Below, piece after piece: positions 38,652-47,630 of a DNA stretch of 64,000 nucleotides. The notes under the pieces were generated by a model. It ran no database searches. It was not told where the DNA came from and was given only the letters and a program-made list of their open reading frames with translations. Position numbers and translations under genes: made by a program. Source of the stretch: JAABQG01 sp963726365 (GTDB lineage Bacteria; Pseudomonadota; Gammaproteobacteria; Burkholderiales; Burkholderiaceae_C); contig CAVSCI010000003.1 of NCBI GenBank assembly GCA_963726365.1, forward strand, positions 372,001 to 436,000, written 5' to 3'. Position 1 is the first letter of the stretch; every line of letters starts with the position of its first letter.

Positions 38652-39602
38652 ATGAATCAACTTGACGCACTCAAACAATTCACCACCGTAGTCGCCGATA
38701 CGGGCGACTTCCGGCAGATCGATGCTTATTTGCCGCAAGATGCCACCACCAATCCCTCCCTGATCCTGAAGGCAGTACAGAAGCCGGAATACAAGTCCCT
38801 GCTGACCGACACAGTGGCCCGGCACGGAGATCGACCGCTGGACGAACTCATCGATCGCCTGCTGGTTCGTTTTGGATGCGAAATTCTGGCGCTCATTCCA
38901 GGGCGCGTGTCGACCGAGGTCGATGCCCGCTTGAGTTTTGATACAGGGGCAACCGTCGCACGGGCTGAACGCCTGATCGCGCTGTACCAGGCGCAGGGCA
39001 TCCAGAGTGCCAGGGTGCTGGTCAAGGTGGCGGCCACCTGGGAAGGCATCCAAGCCGCAGCACAGCTGGAGCGCCGTGGCATCCACACCAACCTGACCTT
39101 GCTGTTCTCTTTTTGCCAGGCTGTGGCTTGCGGTCAGGCCAAAGTGCAGCTGATCTCGCCGTTCGTCGGGCGTATCTATGACTGGTACAAGAAGGCCGCT
39201 GGCGCCACTTGGGTGGAGGCCGACAACGCGGGTGCCAACGATCCAGGCGTCAGGTCGGTCCAGCAGATATTCAACTACTACAAGAACAGGGGCATCGCCA
39301 CTGAGGTCATGGGCGCGAGCTTTCGCAACGTGGGTCAAATCACGGCGCTGGCCGGTTGCGATTTGTTGACCATCAGCCCGGATTTGCTGGCCACCCTGGC
39401 CGCTACTCGAGCGCCCCTGAACCGAGCGCTGGATGCGACCGCCGCCCGGATGCTTGATCTGAAGCCTGTGAACTATGACGAAGCCGGGTTCCGCTTTGCC
39501 CTGAACGAGGATGCGATGGCGAACGAAAAACTGGCGGAAGGCATCCGAGCGTTTTGTGTGGATGCCGAAAAACTGGATCAACTCCTGCTGGCAGCCGGGT
39601 GA
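38652..39602 (+). CDS. tal: Transaldolase
   Basis: 316 residues, TalB-type. It has TTNPSLILKA near residue 33, the Schiff-base Lys in ARVLVKVAATWEGI near 131, GIHTNLTLLFSFCQA, and SPFVGRIYDWYKK near 177. ASFRNVGQITALAGCDLLTISP follows. It moves dihydroxyacetone units between sugar phosphates in the pentose phosphate pathway. It stands alone as a single gene. Confidence 0.97.
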   Translation: MNQLDALKQFTTVVADTGDFRQIDAYLPQDATTNPSLILKAVQKPEYKSLLTDTVARHGDRPLDELIDRLLVRFGCEILALIPGRVSTEVDARLSFDTGATVARAERLIALYQAQGIQSARVLVKVAATWEGIQAAAQLERRGIHTNLTLLFSFCQAVACGQAKVQLISPFVGRIYDWYKKAAGATWVEADNAGANDPGVRSVQQIFNYYKNRGIATEVMGASFRNVGQITALAGCDLLTISPDLLATLAATRAPLNRALDATAARMLDLKPVNYDEAGFRFALNEDAMANEKLAEGIRAFCVDAEKLDQLLLAAG

Positions 39603-39722
39603 CCGAAATGGGCCGTGCCTGCGGTGGGCCAGCACAACCTGACCATCGCTGATCAGTCGCTGTGGTTCATTGGGATCATCAGGCAGAACTTGTCGGCTTG
39701 ATCAGGTGGTTCTGGCGTGCGA

Positions 39723-40484
39723 TCAGCGGATCATCATCCCGCCATCGGCCACGATCGTCTGCCCGGTGATGTACTGGCCGGCCGCGCTGGCCAGCAGCAC
39801 CGCGATGCCACCGATGTCGTCGGGCTCACCGATGCGGCGCAAGGGTGTTTCGCCCTCGACCTTGGCCTTGAGCACCGGATTCTCGTGCAGGGCCTTGGCA
39901 AAGTCGGTGCGGATCAGCCCCGGCGCAATGCAGTTCACCCGGATGTTGTCCGGCCCCCATTCCACGGCCAGGTTGCGCGCCAGCTGCATGTCGGCGGCTT
40001 TGGAGATGTTGTAGGCGCCGATTACCGAGGAGCCATGCAGGCCGCCAATGGATGAGACGATGACGATGGCGCCGTCCTTCTTCGCCTTCATGTCCGGGTA
40101 GGCCAGGTTGCACAGCCAGGCGTTGGACAACACGTTGTTGCGCATGATCTTGTCGAACACCTCGTCGCTCATGCCGGTCATCGGGCCATAGTAGGGGTTG
40201 GTGGCCGCGTTGCAGACCATGATGTCGATGCCGCCCCAGGCCAGGCGTGTCTGGGCCACCAGCGCCTCGACCTGCGCCTTGTCCGAAATGTTGGCGGCGA
40301 TCGCCATGGCTTCGCCCCCGGCGTCCCGGATGGTCTGCACGACGTCCTCGCAGGCGGCCAGCTTGCGGCTCGAAATCACGACTTTGGCGCCGGCTTTGGC
40401 CAGCTGGATGGCAATCGAGCGGCCGATGCCGCGGCTTGAACCGGTCACGATGGCGACCTTGCCTTTGAGGTTGAACAGATCCAT
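39723..40484 (-). CDS. Short-chain dehydrogenase/reductase
   Basis: 253 residues from ATG 40484 with GGAGG before the start. Classical SDR signatures: VTGSSRGIGRSIAIQLAKAG, the NAA motif in MVCNAATNPYYGPM, catalytic Ser in VSSIGGLHGSS, and YNISKAAD with Tyr/Lys. The C-terminus QYITGQTIVADGGMMIR is typical. The substrate is not predictable. It is divergent from the N-formylglutamate amidohydrolase gene. Confidence 0.92.
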   Translation of the reverse strand: MDLFNLKGKVAIVTGSSRGIGRSIAIQLAKAGAKVVISSRKLAACEDVVQTIRDAGGEAMAIAANISDKAQVEALVAQTRLAWGGIDIMVCNAATNPYYGPMTGMSDEVFDKIMRNNVLSNAWLCNLAYPDMKAKKDGAIVIVSSIGGLHGSSVIGAYNISKAADMQLARNLAVEWGPDNIRVNCIAPGLIRTDFAKALHENPVLKAKVEGETPLRRIGEPDDIGGIAVLLASAAGQYITGQTIVADGGMMIR

Positions 40485-40573
40485 GGAGCCTCCGGAAGAT
40501 GGTGCGGGTGAAAAGCCGCCAGTGTGCCGTGCGCCGGGTGGCCGGGCTGTCGTGCTTGCGTCACAATGGCTGC

Positions 40574-41419
40574 ATGCCCTTCGTGACCTATCTGCCCGGC
40601 ACCGCGCCCCTGGTGCTCGATTCGCCGCACAGCGGCACCGATTACCCCGACGACTTTGGCACCGTGTGCGACCGTGCGACCTTGCGTCGCGCCGAAGACA
40701 CTCATGTCGAGAAGCTCTACCGCTTTGCGCCCGCGCTGGGTGTGGCCTGGATCGAGGCGCACTTCCCGCGCAGCTACCTCGATGCGAACCGCGACACCAC
40801 CGAGGTGGATGTGGCGATGCTGGACGGCCCGTGGCCCGCACCGGTGGCCACCGACCCGGCCGTGCTGTCGAAAGTGCGCCTGGGCAAAGGCCTCATCTGG
40901 CGCTGCACCGACGATGGCGTGGCGCTGTACGACCGCAAGCTGGGTGTGGCCGAGGTGCAGGCGCGCATCACCCGTTGCTGGCAGCCCTACCACGGCGCGG
41001 TGAAACAGGCGATCGATGCGGCGCATGCTCGCCACGGCTACAGCATCCACGTCAACTGCCACTCGATGCCCGCCGTCGCGGCCAGTCATGCCACCGATTT
41101 CCCCGGCCTGGTACATGCGGATTTCGTGGTGGGAAACCGCGATGCCACCACGTCCAGCGAGGCGTTGGCGCGGCTGGTTTGCGATCATCTGCGCGCTTTG
41201 GGGTACAGCGTCGAATACAACCACCCGTACAAGGGTGTGGAACTGGTGCGGCGATACGGGCGACCCGCCGAGCACCGTCACAGCCTGCAGCTGGAGATCA
41301 ACCGCAAGCTCTACATGGACGAGGCGACGCTGGCCATGACCGACGGGTTTGCGCCGCTTCAGGCCGATCTGCGCTCACTGGTGGATCGGCTGCTGCAGAC
41401 CGATCCGCGCCAGCTGTAA
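40574..41419 (+). CDS. N-formylglutamate amidohydrolase family protein
   Basis: 281 residues from ATG 40574. Family signatures: LVLDSPHSGTDYPDDF near residue 14, LDANRDTTEVDVAML near 68, HVNCHSMPA near 156, and the conserved QLEINRKLYM near 240. It hydrolyses N-formyl amino acids such as formylglutamate in histidine degradation; no hut genes are nearby, so the real substrate may differ. It starts a run of metabolic genes up to 43.6 kb with short gaps. Confidence 0.88.
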   Translation: MPFVTYLPGTAPLVLDSPHSGTDYPDDFGTVCDRATLRRAEDTHVEKLYRFAPALGVAWIEAHFPRSYLDANRDTTEVDVAMLDGPWPAPVATDPAVLSKVRLGKGLIWRCTDDGVALYDRKLGVAEVQARITRCWQPYHGAVKQAIDAAHARHGYSIHVNCHSMPAVAASHATDFPGLVHADFVVGNRDATTSSEALARLVCDHLRALGYSVEYNHPYKGVELVRRYGRPAEHRHSLQLEINRKLYMDEATLAMTDGFAPLQADLRSLVDRLLQTDPRQL

Positions 41420-41461
41420 GGCACCCAACCAACGCTGCCGTCGCCAGGCTGGCCCACTGCC

Positions 41462-42499
41462 ATGATCACCCTGTTTTCCGCGCAGCAGACACAACACGCG
41501 CCGGCCTGCGAGTTCTTCCGCGGCGAGCGCGTGCCGTGCTTCGAATCGCCTGCACGAGCCGACTTCGTGCAGGCGCAGTTGCTGGCGCGCGGCCACACGC
41601 TGCACGAGCCCGATGCCGACAGCCGCGCCGTGCTCGCCCGGATTCACACCCCGCGCTACCTGGCGTTCCTCGAAGGCGCATGGACCGAATGGTTGGCGTT
41701 GGACCCGGTCAATGCCGACCGTCAGCCGTTCCCCTCGGTCTGGCCGGTGCGCACGCTGCGCAGCGATGTGGAACCTGCCAATTTCACGGCCCGCCTGGGC
41801 CTGTATTCGATGGACAACGGCACCCCGCTGTCTGCCGGCGCCTGGACCGCGGCCAAGGCCGGCGCCGATGCTGCTCTCTGCGCGGCGCTGCGACTGGGCG
41901 CCGGGGCGCGCGGCGTGTTCTGCGCCACGCGCCCGCCCGGCCACCATGCCGGTGCCGACTTCATGGGCGGCTACTGCTTTCTGAACAACGCCGCCGTCGC
42001 CGCCCAGGCGCTGCGCCAGCAGGGCTGCGCCCGGGTGGCGGTGCTGGACGTGGACTACCACCACGGCAACGGCACCCAGAGCCTCTTCTACGACCGCGCC
42101 GACGTGCTGTTCGTCAGCCTGCACGGCGACCCGCGCACCGAGTACCCGTTCTACCTGGGCCATGCCGATGAGACGGGCGCCGGCGCGGGCCTGGGCTGTA
42201 ACCTGAACCTGCCCTTGCCCGCCGGCAGCCCGGTGGCGACGTGGTTCGACGCGCTGGAAGTTGCCTGCGCGCGCATTGCCCGCCACAGCGCGGACGCCCT
42301 GGTGGTGTCGCTGGGGCTGGACACCTTCGCTGGCGACCCGATCTCCACCTTTGCCTTGCAGGCCGATGATTATTCGCGCCTGGGCCAGCGGCTGGCCAAA
42401 CTGGCTCTGCCCACGGTGTTCGTGCTGGAAGGCGGCTACGCGGCGGCCGAACTGGGCGTGAATGCGGTGAACGTGATCGAAGGTTTTGAGCAGGATTGA
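41462..42499 (+). CDS. Histone deacetylase-like amidohydrolase (acetylpolyamine type)
   Basis: 345 residues. The arginase/deacetylase Zn-site motifs are CATRPPGHHAG near residue 160, AVLDVDYHHGNGTQSLFYDR near 195 and LGLDTFAGDP near 280. The protein starts MITLFSAQQTQHAPACEFF as in bacterial acetylpolyamine amidohydrolases, which remove acetyl groups from polyamines. It lies 12 nt upstream of the FAD oxidoreductase gene and is probably cotranscribed. Confidence 0.92.
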   Translation: MITLFSAQQTQHAPACEFFRGERVPCFESPARADFVQAQLLARGHTLHEPDADSRAVLARIHTPRYLAFLEGAWTEWLALDPVNADRQPFPSVWPVRTLRSDVEPANFTARLGLYSMDNGTPLSAGAWTAAKAGADAALCAALRLGAGARGVFCATRPPGHHAGADFMGGYCFLNNAAVAAQALRQQGCARVAVLDVDYHHGNGTQSLFYDRADVLFVSLHGDPRTEYPFYLGHADETGAGAGLGCNLNLPLPAGSPVATWFDALEVACARIARHSADALVVSLGLDTFAGDPISTFALQADDYSRLGQRLAKLALPTVFVLEGGYAAAELGVNAVNVIEGFEQD

Positions 42500-42511
42500 A
42501 GGGGAACCGGC

Positions 42512-43627
42512 ATGGATCAGGTCGATGTGGTGGTGATCGGCGCGGGCGTGGTGGGCCTGGCAGTGGCGCGGGCGCTGGCCCTGAAGGGGCGCGAGGTGAT
42601 GCTGCTGGAAGCGGCCGATGCCATCGGCACCGGCACCAGTTCGCGCAACAGCGAGGTGATCCATGCCGGCCTGTATTACCCGCAGGGCTCGCTGAAGGCG
42701 CGGCTGTGCGTTCAGGGGCGCGACCAGCTCTATGCCTACTGTGCCGAGCGCGGCATCGGCCACCAGCGCTGCGGCAAGCTGATCGTGGCGACGAGCGAGG
42801 CCCAGGTGGCCTATCTGCACGGGATCATGGCCCAGGGCGCGGCCAACGGGGTGAACGATCTGAGCTTGATCAGCGGCGAACAGGCGCGCGCGCTGGAGCC
42901 CCGACTGGCCTGCGTGGCGGCGGTGCAGTCGCCGTCCACCGGCATCGTGGACAGCCACGGGCTGATGCTGGCCCTGCTGGGCGATCTGGAGCACGCGGGC
43001 GGCCTGCTGGCCCTGAATTCGGCAATAAATCGGGCTTTACCCAGCGTCAAACGGTCGCAGGCAGCTATTGTTGTTGTAGCGAACGACGGCACCGAACTGG
43101 CCGCCACCACGGTGGTCAACGCCGCCGGGCTGCATGCGCCGGCGCTGGCGCGGCGCTTTGAGGGGCTGGATCCGCGCCAGGTACCGCCGGCGTACTTCGC
43201 CAAGGGCAGCTACTTCACGCTGTCAGGGCGTTCACCTTTCTCCCGCCTGATCTACCCCGTGCCCGAGGCCGCCGGGCTGGGTGTGCACCTGACGATCGAC
43301 CTGGGCGGCCAGGCCAAGTTCGGGCCGGACGTGCAGTGGGTCGGGTCCGCTGACGACCTGGTGGTGGACCCGGCGCGCGGCGACGCGTTCTACGCCGAGG
43401 TGCGCAAGTACTGGCCGGCCTTGCCCGACGGCGCGCTGGTTCCGGGCTATGCCGGCATCCGGCCCAAGATCAGCGGGCCTGGCGAGCCTGCTGCCGACTT
43501 TCTGATCCAGGGGCCCGCCGACCACGGCGTGCCGGGCCTGGTCAACCTGTTCGGCATCGAGTCGCCGGGGCTGACCAGTTGCCTGGCCATCGGCGACCAT
43601 GTGGCGGCGCTGCTGAGCGGCGCCTGA
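42512..43627 (+). CDS. lhgO: FAD-dependent L-2-hydroxyglutarate oxidase/dehydrogenase family protein
   Basis: 371 residues of the DAO family. FAD-binding VVVIGAGVVGLAVARALALKG with E at the end of strand 2 (LLEAADAIG) is followed by the LhgO/L2HGDH motif TSSRNSEVIHAGLYYP and later PVPEAAGLGVHLTIDLGG and LFGIESPGLTSCLAIGDHV. It oxidises L-2-hydroxyglutarate or similar 2-hydroxy acids. The segment ALPSVKRSQAAIVVVANDGTE is partly encoded by dispersed repeat copy F and interrupts the substrate domain. Confidence 0.88.
   Translation: MDQVDVVVIGAGVVGLAVARALALKGREVMLLEAADAIGTGTSSRNSEVIHAGLYYPQGSLKARLCVQGRDQLYAYCAERGIGHQRCGKLIVATSEAQVAYLHGIMAQGAANGVNDLSLISGEQARALEPRLACVAAVQSPSTGIVDSHGLMLALLGDLEHAGGLLALNSAINRALPSVKRSQAAIVVVANDGTELAATTVVNAAGLHAPALARRFEGLDPRQVPPAYFAKGSYFTLSGRSPFSRLIYPVPEAAGLGVHLTIDLGGQAKFGPDVQWVGSADDLVVDPARGDAFYAEVRKYWPALPDGALVPGYAGIRPKISGPGEPAADFLIQGPADHGVPGLVNLFGIESPGLTSCLAIGDHVAALLSGA
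43032..43081 (+). repeat. Dispersed two-module repeat, copy F (inside lhgO)
   Basis: Core CCAGCGTCAAACGGTC (43041-43056), 7 nt, GCTAT at 43064 and TAGCG at the end. Read in frame as LPSVKRSQAAIVVVA, parallel to the peptide FPSVERSQIAMKKVA in PgeF. Confidence 0.85.
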
Positions 43628-43648
43628 GCATTGCCGCGCGCGAGCGAA

Positions 43649-44943
43649 TCAGGCGTCGGCGGGCTTGCGCAGCGGGCTGCGGGCGTCCAGGTGCTCCAGG
43701 TAGTCGCCGATCCCCTGGCCTTCGCGCTCCAGGAAGCGCTGCACTGCATCGGCAAAGCCCGGGTGTGCAAGCCAGTGCGCGCTGGAGGCCTTGACCGGGA
43801 GCAGGGCGCGCGCCATCTTGTGCTCGCCCTGCGCGCCGCCCTCGAAGCGCCCGAAGCCGTGCTCGATGCACCATTGCAAGGGCTGGTAGTAGCAGGCCTC
43901 GAAGTGCAGGCAGTCCACGCGCTCCAGCGCGCCCCAGTAGCGGCCGTAGGCGACGCTTTCGGGGTCGGCCGCTGCGCCTTGGTTGAAATCTGCGGCCTCC
44001 AGGGTATCTTTTGAATGATTGAGGCCTGATCCCAGCGTCGATGGGTCATGAAGCGCTATCAAACTTGATGCCATCGGCCGGCCCGCCCGCTCGCCGACGA
44101 AGAGCAGCCAGTGCTCCGGCATGTCGCGCGCCATGCGTTCGAAGAAGGCCCGGCTCAGGTAGGGCGCATTGCCGTGCTCGAGGTAGGTGCGCTCGTAGCA
44201 GCGGTAGAAAAAATCCCAGTCGGCGGCGCTGATGTCGCGCCCGCGCGACCCGCGGAAGGTGACGCCAGCCTGGGCCACCTTGCGGCGTTCCTGGCGGATC
44301 TTCTTGCGTTTTTCCTGATTCAGGCTGGCCAGGAATTCATCAAAACTCCCGAACGGGCGCGAGGGCCCGATTTCGCCGCCGAGCGGCGCCAAGGGGGGGC
44401 CCTGTTCGTCCAGTGAAACTGCACCGTGTCGCGCCGCATCAGGCCGGCGCGCTCACAGGCGGCCAGGTCCTCGGCGGCGCCGAACAGCAGGTGCAGGGAA
44501 GACAGCTTTTCCGCGCGGCACCAGGCAATCAGCGCCTGTACCAGCGCATCGCGGGCCGCTTCGTTCGTCGCCATCAGGCGGGTGCCGGGCACCGGCGTGA
44601 ACGGCACGGCAACCAGTGCCTTGGGGTAGTAGGCCAGGCCATGCTGGGCGTAAACGTTGGCCCAGGCCCAGTCGAACACGTATTCGCCGTAGGAATGCTC
44701 TTTCAGATAAAGCGGGCATGCGGCCACCAGATGTTCGCGCAGCCACAGGGTCATGAAACGCGGCGTCCAGCCAGTGGCGGGGACGGCGCTGCCGCTGGTG
44801 TGCAGCGCGGCCAGGTAGGCGTGGGCCATGAAGGGCGAAGGCTGGGCCTGCGCGGACAGCAGGCGGTCCCATTGACTGGCATTCACCTCCAGCGGCGATG
44901 CCGACACCCGGGTGACATAATCAAAAGACTCGTTTTTCAGCAC
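43649..44943 (-). CDS. GNAT/FemAB-like family protein (DUF482, frameshifted)
   Basis: About 431 residues; the start is taken near GTG 44943. Recognisable blocks are FMAHAYLAALHTSG, GEYVFDWAWANVYAQHGLAYYPK, NQEKRKKIRQERRKV, HWLLFVGERAGRP and DCLHFEACYYQPLQWCIEHGF, as in the peptidogalycan-recognition GNAT-like (DUF482) proteins. A run of seven G at 44393-44399 carries a frameshift between FHWTNRAP and LAPLGGEIGPSRPFG. The residues APLGGEIGPSRPFG look like an extra insert in GC-rich palindromic DNA. Dispersed repeat copy G lies inside the gene in the opposite orientation. It is divergent from nadE with almost no gap. Confidence 0.8.
44026..44073 (+). repeat. Dispersed two-module repeat, copy G (inside the DUF482 gene, antisense)
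   Basis: Core CCAGCGTCGATGGGTC (44032-44047), 7 nt, then GCTATCAAACTTGATG at 44055. The host gene is on the other strand, so it is translated as IALHDPSTLGSGLNHSKD. It is the only coding copy read antisense. Confidence 0.8.
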
Positions 44944-44947
44944 CTGT

Positions 44948-46612
44948 ATGACTCTCAAAATCTGTGTTGCCCAGCTCAACTTCGTGGTGGGCGACCTTGC
45001 CGGGAACGCGCAAAGAATCATTGACGCTTCGCGCACCGCCTACGCAGAAGGTGCGCGTCTGGTGCTGACGCCCGAACTGTCCATCTGCGGCTATGCGGCG
45101 GAAGACCTTTTCCTGCGCCCGGCGTTTGTCGCCGCCTGCCATGATGCCGTGAAAACCGTGGCCCGCGAACTGGCCCCGCTGAAAGACCTGACGGTGGTGG
45201 TGGGCCACCCCACGGGCGGCGACCGGCGCACGCGCAGCGTGGCGGTGCAGGACCGCCTCAATGCGGCCAGCGTGCTGCGCGGCGGCGCGGTGGTGGCAAC
45301 ATACGCCAAGCGGGAGCTGCCGAATTACCAGGTGTTCGACGAGCGGCGCTACTTCACGCCGGCGCAAGGGGTCTGCGTGTTCGAGGCCGGGGGCTTCAAG
45401 GTCGGGCTGCTGATCTGCGAGGACGCCTGGTTCGAGGCGCCGGCGCGACTGGCCAGGCAGGCCGGGGCCGATTTGCTGGCGGTGATCAATGCCTCGCCCT
45501 TCCACGTGGGCAAGGGCTATGAGCGTGAAGTGATGATGCGCGAACGCGTGCTGGAGAGTGGTCTGCCGCTGGTCTATGCGCACCTGGTCGGCGGGCAGGA
45601 CGAACTGGTGTTCGAAGGCCACTCCTTCGTCGTCGACGCGCAGGGGAAAACCGTGGGCCGGGCGCCAAGTTTTGAAGAGAACCTGTTCTATTCCAGCGTC
45701 AAGCGGTCGAATGATGCTATCGAAATTGACGCGCCGGTCGCGCCCGAGCGCTCGCTCGACGCCGATCTCTGGGATGCACTGGTGCTGGGCGTGCGCGACT
45801 ACATCGGCAAGAACGGCTTCCCCGGCGTGCTGCTGGGCCTGTCCGGCGGGATCGATTCGGCGCTGGTGCTGGCCGTGGCCGTCGATGCGCTGGGCCCGGA
45901 GCGGGTGCGAACGGTGATGATGCCCTCACCCTACACCGCGGACATCAGCTGGATCGACGCCCGCGAGATGGCGTCCCGCATGGGCGTGCGCTACGATGAA
46001 ATTTCCATCCTGCCCGAGTTCGAGGCCTTCAAGGCCTCGCTGGCGCCGCAATTTGCCGGGCTGGCGGAGGACACGACCGAGGAAAACATCCAGGCCCGCA
46101 TCCGCGGCACCTTGCTGATGGCGCTGTCCAACAAGCTCGGTTCCCTGGTGTTGACCACCGGCAACAAGAGCGAGATGGCCACTGGCTACTGCACGCTGTA
46201 TGGCGACATGGCCGGCGGTTTCGCGGTGATCAAGGACGTGGCCAAGACGGCGGTGTTCCGCCTGGCGCGCTGGCGCAACGCAAACGACCCCTACGGCACC
46301 GGCGCCAGCCCGATCCCCGAGCGCATCATCACGCGGCCGCCCAGCGCCGAGCTGCGGCCTGACCAGACCGACCAGGACAGCCTGCCGCCCTACGAGGTGC
46401 TGGACGCCATCGTCGAGCACTACATGGAGAACGACGAAGGCATCGAGGAGATCGTCGCGCGCGGCTTTGCGCGGGCCGATGTGGAGAAGGTGACGCGCCT
46501 GATCAAGCTCAACGAGTACAAGCGCCGGCAGTCAGCGGTGGGTATTCGCGTCACCCATCGCAGCTTCGGCAAGGATTGGCGTTATCCTATTACCAGCAAA
46601 TTTCGCGCTTAA
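44948..46612 (+). CDS. nadE: Glutamine-dependent NAD+ synthetase
   Basis: 554 residues. The N-terminal nitrilase-type glutaminase has Glu in TPELSICGYAAED, Lys in AKRELPNYQVFDE and Cys in LLICEDAWFEAP. The C-terminal synthetase has the ATP-pyrophosphatase loop LLGLSGGIDSALVLAV near residue 295. KSEMATGYCTLYGDMAGG and RPDQTDQDSLPPYEVLD follow. It converts nicotinate adenine dinucleotide to NAD. Between the domains, YSSVKRSNDAIEIDA is encoded by dispersed repeat copy H. Confidence 0.96.
   Translation: MTLKICVAQLNFVVGDLAGNAQRIIDASRTAYAEGARLVLTPELSICGYAAEDLFLRPAFVAACHDAVKTVARELAPLKDLTVVVGHPTGGDRRTRSVAVQDRLNAASVLRGGAVVATYAKRELPNYQVFDERRYFTPAQGVCVFEAGGFKVGLLICEDAWFEAPARLARQAGADLLAVINASPFHVGKGYEREVMMRERVLESGLPLVYAHLVGGQDELVFEGHSFVVDAQGKTVGRAPSFEENLFYSSVKRSNDAIEIDAPVAPERSLDADLWDALVLGVRDYIGKNGFPGVLLGLSGGIDSALVLAVAVDALGPERVRTVMMPSPYTADISWIDAREMASRMGVRYDEISILPEFEAFKASLAPQFAGLAEDTTEENIQARIRGTLLMALSNKLGSLVLTTGNKSEMATGYCTLYGDMAGGFAVIKDVAKTAVFRLARWRNANDPYGTGASPIPERIITRPPSAELRPDQTDQDSLPPYEVLDAIVEHYMENDEGIEEIVARGFARADVEKVTRLIKLNEYKRRQSAVGIRVTHRSFGKDWRYPITSKFRA
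45690..45737 (+). repeat. Dispersed two-module repeat, copy H (inside nadE)
   Basis: Core CCAGCGTCAAGCGGTC (45693-45708), 7 nt, GCTATCGAAATTGACGCG at 45716. Translated in the same frame as copies E and F (SSVKRSNDAIEIDA), at the linker between the glutaminase and synthetase domains. Confidence 0.82.
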
Positions 46613-46635
46613 ATGGACCTGAAGCAGGAAAAATC

Positions 46636-46974
46636 ATGAAACAGATCACCGCCGTCATCAAACCTTTCAAGCTTGAGGAAGTGCGTGAAGCGCTCGCCGA
46701 ATGTGGTGTCACGGGCCTGACCGTCACCGAGGTCAAGGGCTTCGGGCGCCAGAAAGGCCATACCGAGCTTTACCGGGGCGCCGAATACGTGGTCGATTTC
46801 CTGCCCAAGGTGAAGGTCGAGGTGGTGGTGAAGAGCGATGATGTGGACCGTTGCGTGGAGGCCATCGTCAAGGCCGCCCGCACCGGCAAGATCGGCGACG
46901 GCAAGATTTTCATCACCTCGGTCGAGCGCGTGGTGCGCATCCGCACGGGGGAAGAGAACGAGACGGCGGTCTGA
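46636..46974 (+). CDS. glnB: Nitrogen regulatory protein P-II
   Basis: 112 residues starting MKQITAVIKPFKLEEVREAL. The T-loop GRQKGHTELYRGAEYVVDF carries the uridylylation Tyr51. The B-loop TGKIGDGKIFI and C-terminal VVRIRTGEE are typical. It signals nitrogen and 2-oxoglutarate status to glutamine synthetase adenylylation and NtrB. It lies 23 nt after nadE, which links it to a glutamine-using enzyme. GlnB versus GlnK cannot be decided from sequence alone; no amtB is adjacent. Confidence 0.95.
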   Translation: MKQITAVIKPFKLEEVREALAECGVTGLTVTEVKGFGRQKGHTELYRGAEYVVDFLPKVKVEVVVKSDDVDRCVEAIVKAARTGKIGDGKIFITSVERVVRIRTGEENETAV

Positions 46975-47014
46975 GCCGCCGACTAGCGAGGCGTGTGGAC
47001 CGGTGCGCAGGCCC

Positions 47015-47599
47015 TCAGATGTCTTCCAGGCGGGGTGCTGCTGAGAGCCCGGAGGCCTGTATCAGGTCCCCAAGCAGTGATTCCGGGTCGCTTCCGATAC
47101 GGATCAGATCCATCTGCCAATCGCCCATGAAGTCCTGCTTTACGCTGGATTGCAGGAAGCCAATCAGGCCGTCGTAGTAACCTGCCATGTTCAGCAGCCC
47201 CACAGGCTTGTCGTGGTAGCCGAGTTGGCGCCAGGTCCAGACTTCAAAGAATTCCTCGAAAGTGCCAATGCCGCCGGGCAAGGCAAGGAATGCGTCAGCG
47301 TGTTCGGCCATCAAGCGTTTGCGTTCGTGCATGGTGTCGACCACATGCAGTTCGCTGCATTCGTGATTGGCCCATTCCTTCTCGACCAGCGCCTTGGGAA
47401 TAACGCCGATCACGCGACCGCCAGCCGCCAGGGTCGCATCGGCCACGATGCCCATCAGACCGTTCTTTCCGCCTCCATAGACCAACTGACCGCCATGGGA
47501 GCCAATCCAGTGGCCAACCGTCCGTGCCGTGATGGCGAAATCCGGGCTGGCACCCGGTTTGGAGCCGCAGTAGACACAGACAGAGAAAGTGGGTTTCAT
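47015..47599 (-). CDS. LOG family (lysine decarboxylase-like, cytokinin-type) protein
   Basis: 194 residues of the TIGR00730 group. CVYCGSKPG at the N-terminus, LVYGGGKNGLMGIVADA near residue 40, and the nucleotide-binding LPGGIGTFEEFFEVWTW near 108. Family members are cytokinin-riboside 5'-monophosphate phosphoribohydrolases or hydrolyse nucleotide monophosphates. It lies downstream of, and on the same strand as, the RDD gene. Confidence 0.92.
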   Translation of the reverse strand: MKPTFSVCVYCGSKPGASPDFAITARTVGHWIGSHGGQLVYGGGKNGLMGIVADATLAAGGRVIGVIPKALVEKEWANHECSELHVVDTMHERKRLMAEHADAFLALPGGIGTFEEFFEVWTWRQLGYHDKPVGLLNMAGYYDGLIGFLQSSVKQDFMGDWQMDLIRIGSDPESLLGDLIQASGLSAAPRLEDI

Positions 47600-47630
47600 G
47601 CAATCAATGGGCTGGTCGCAGGCCAGCGAT

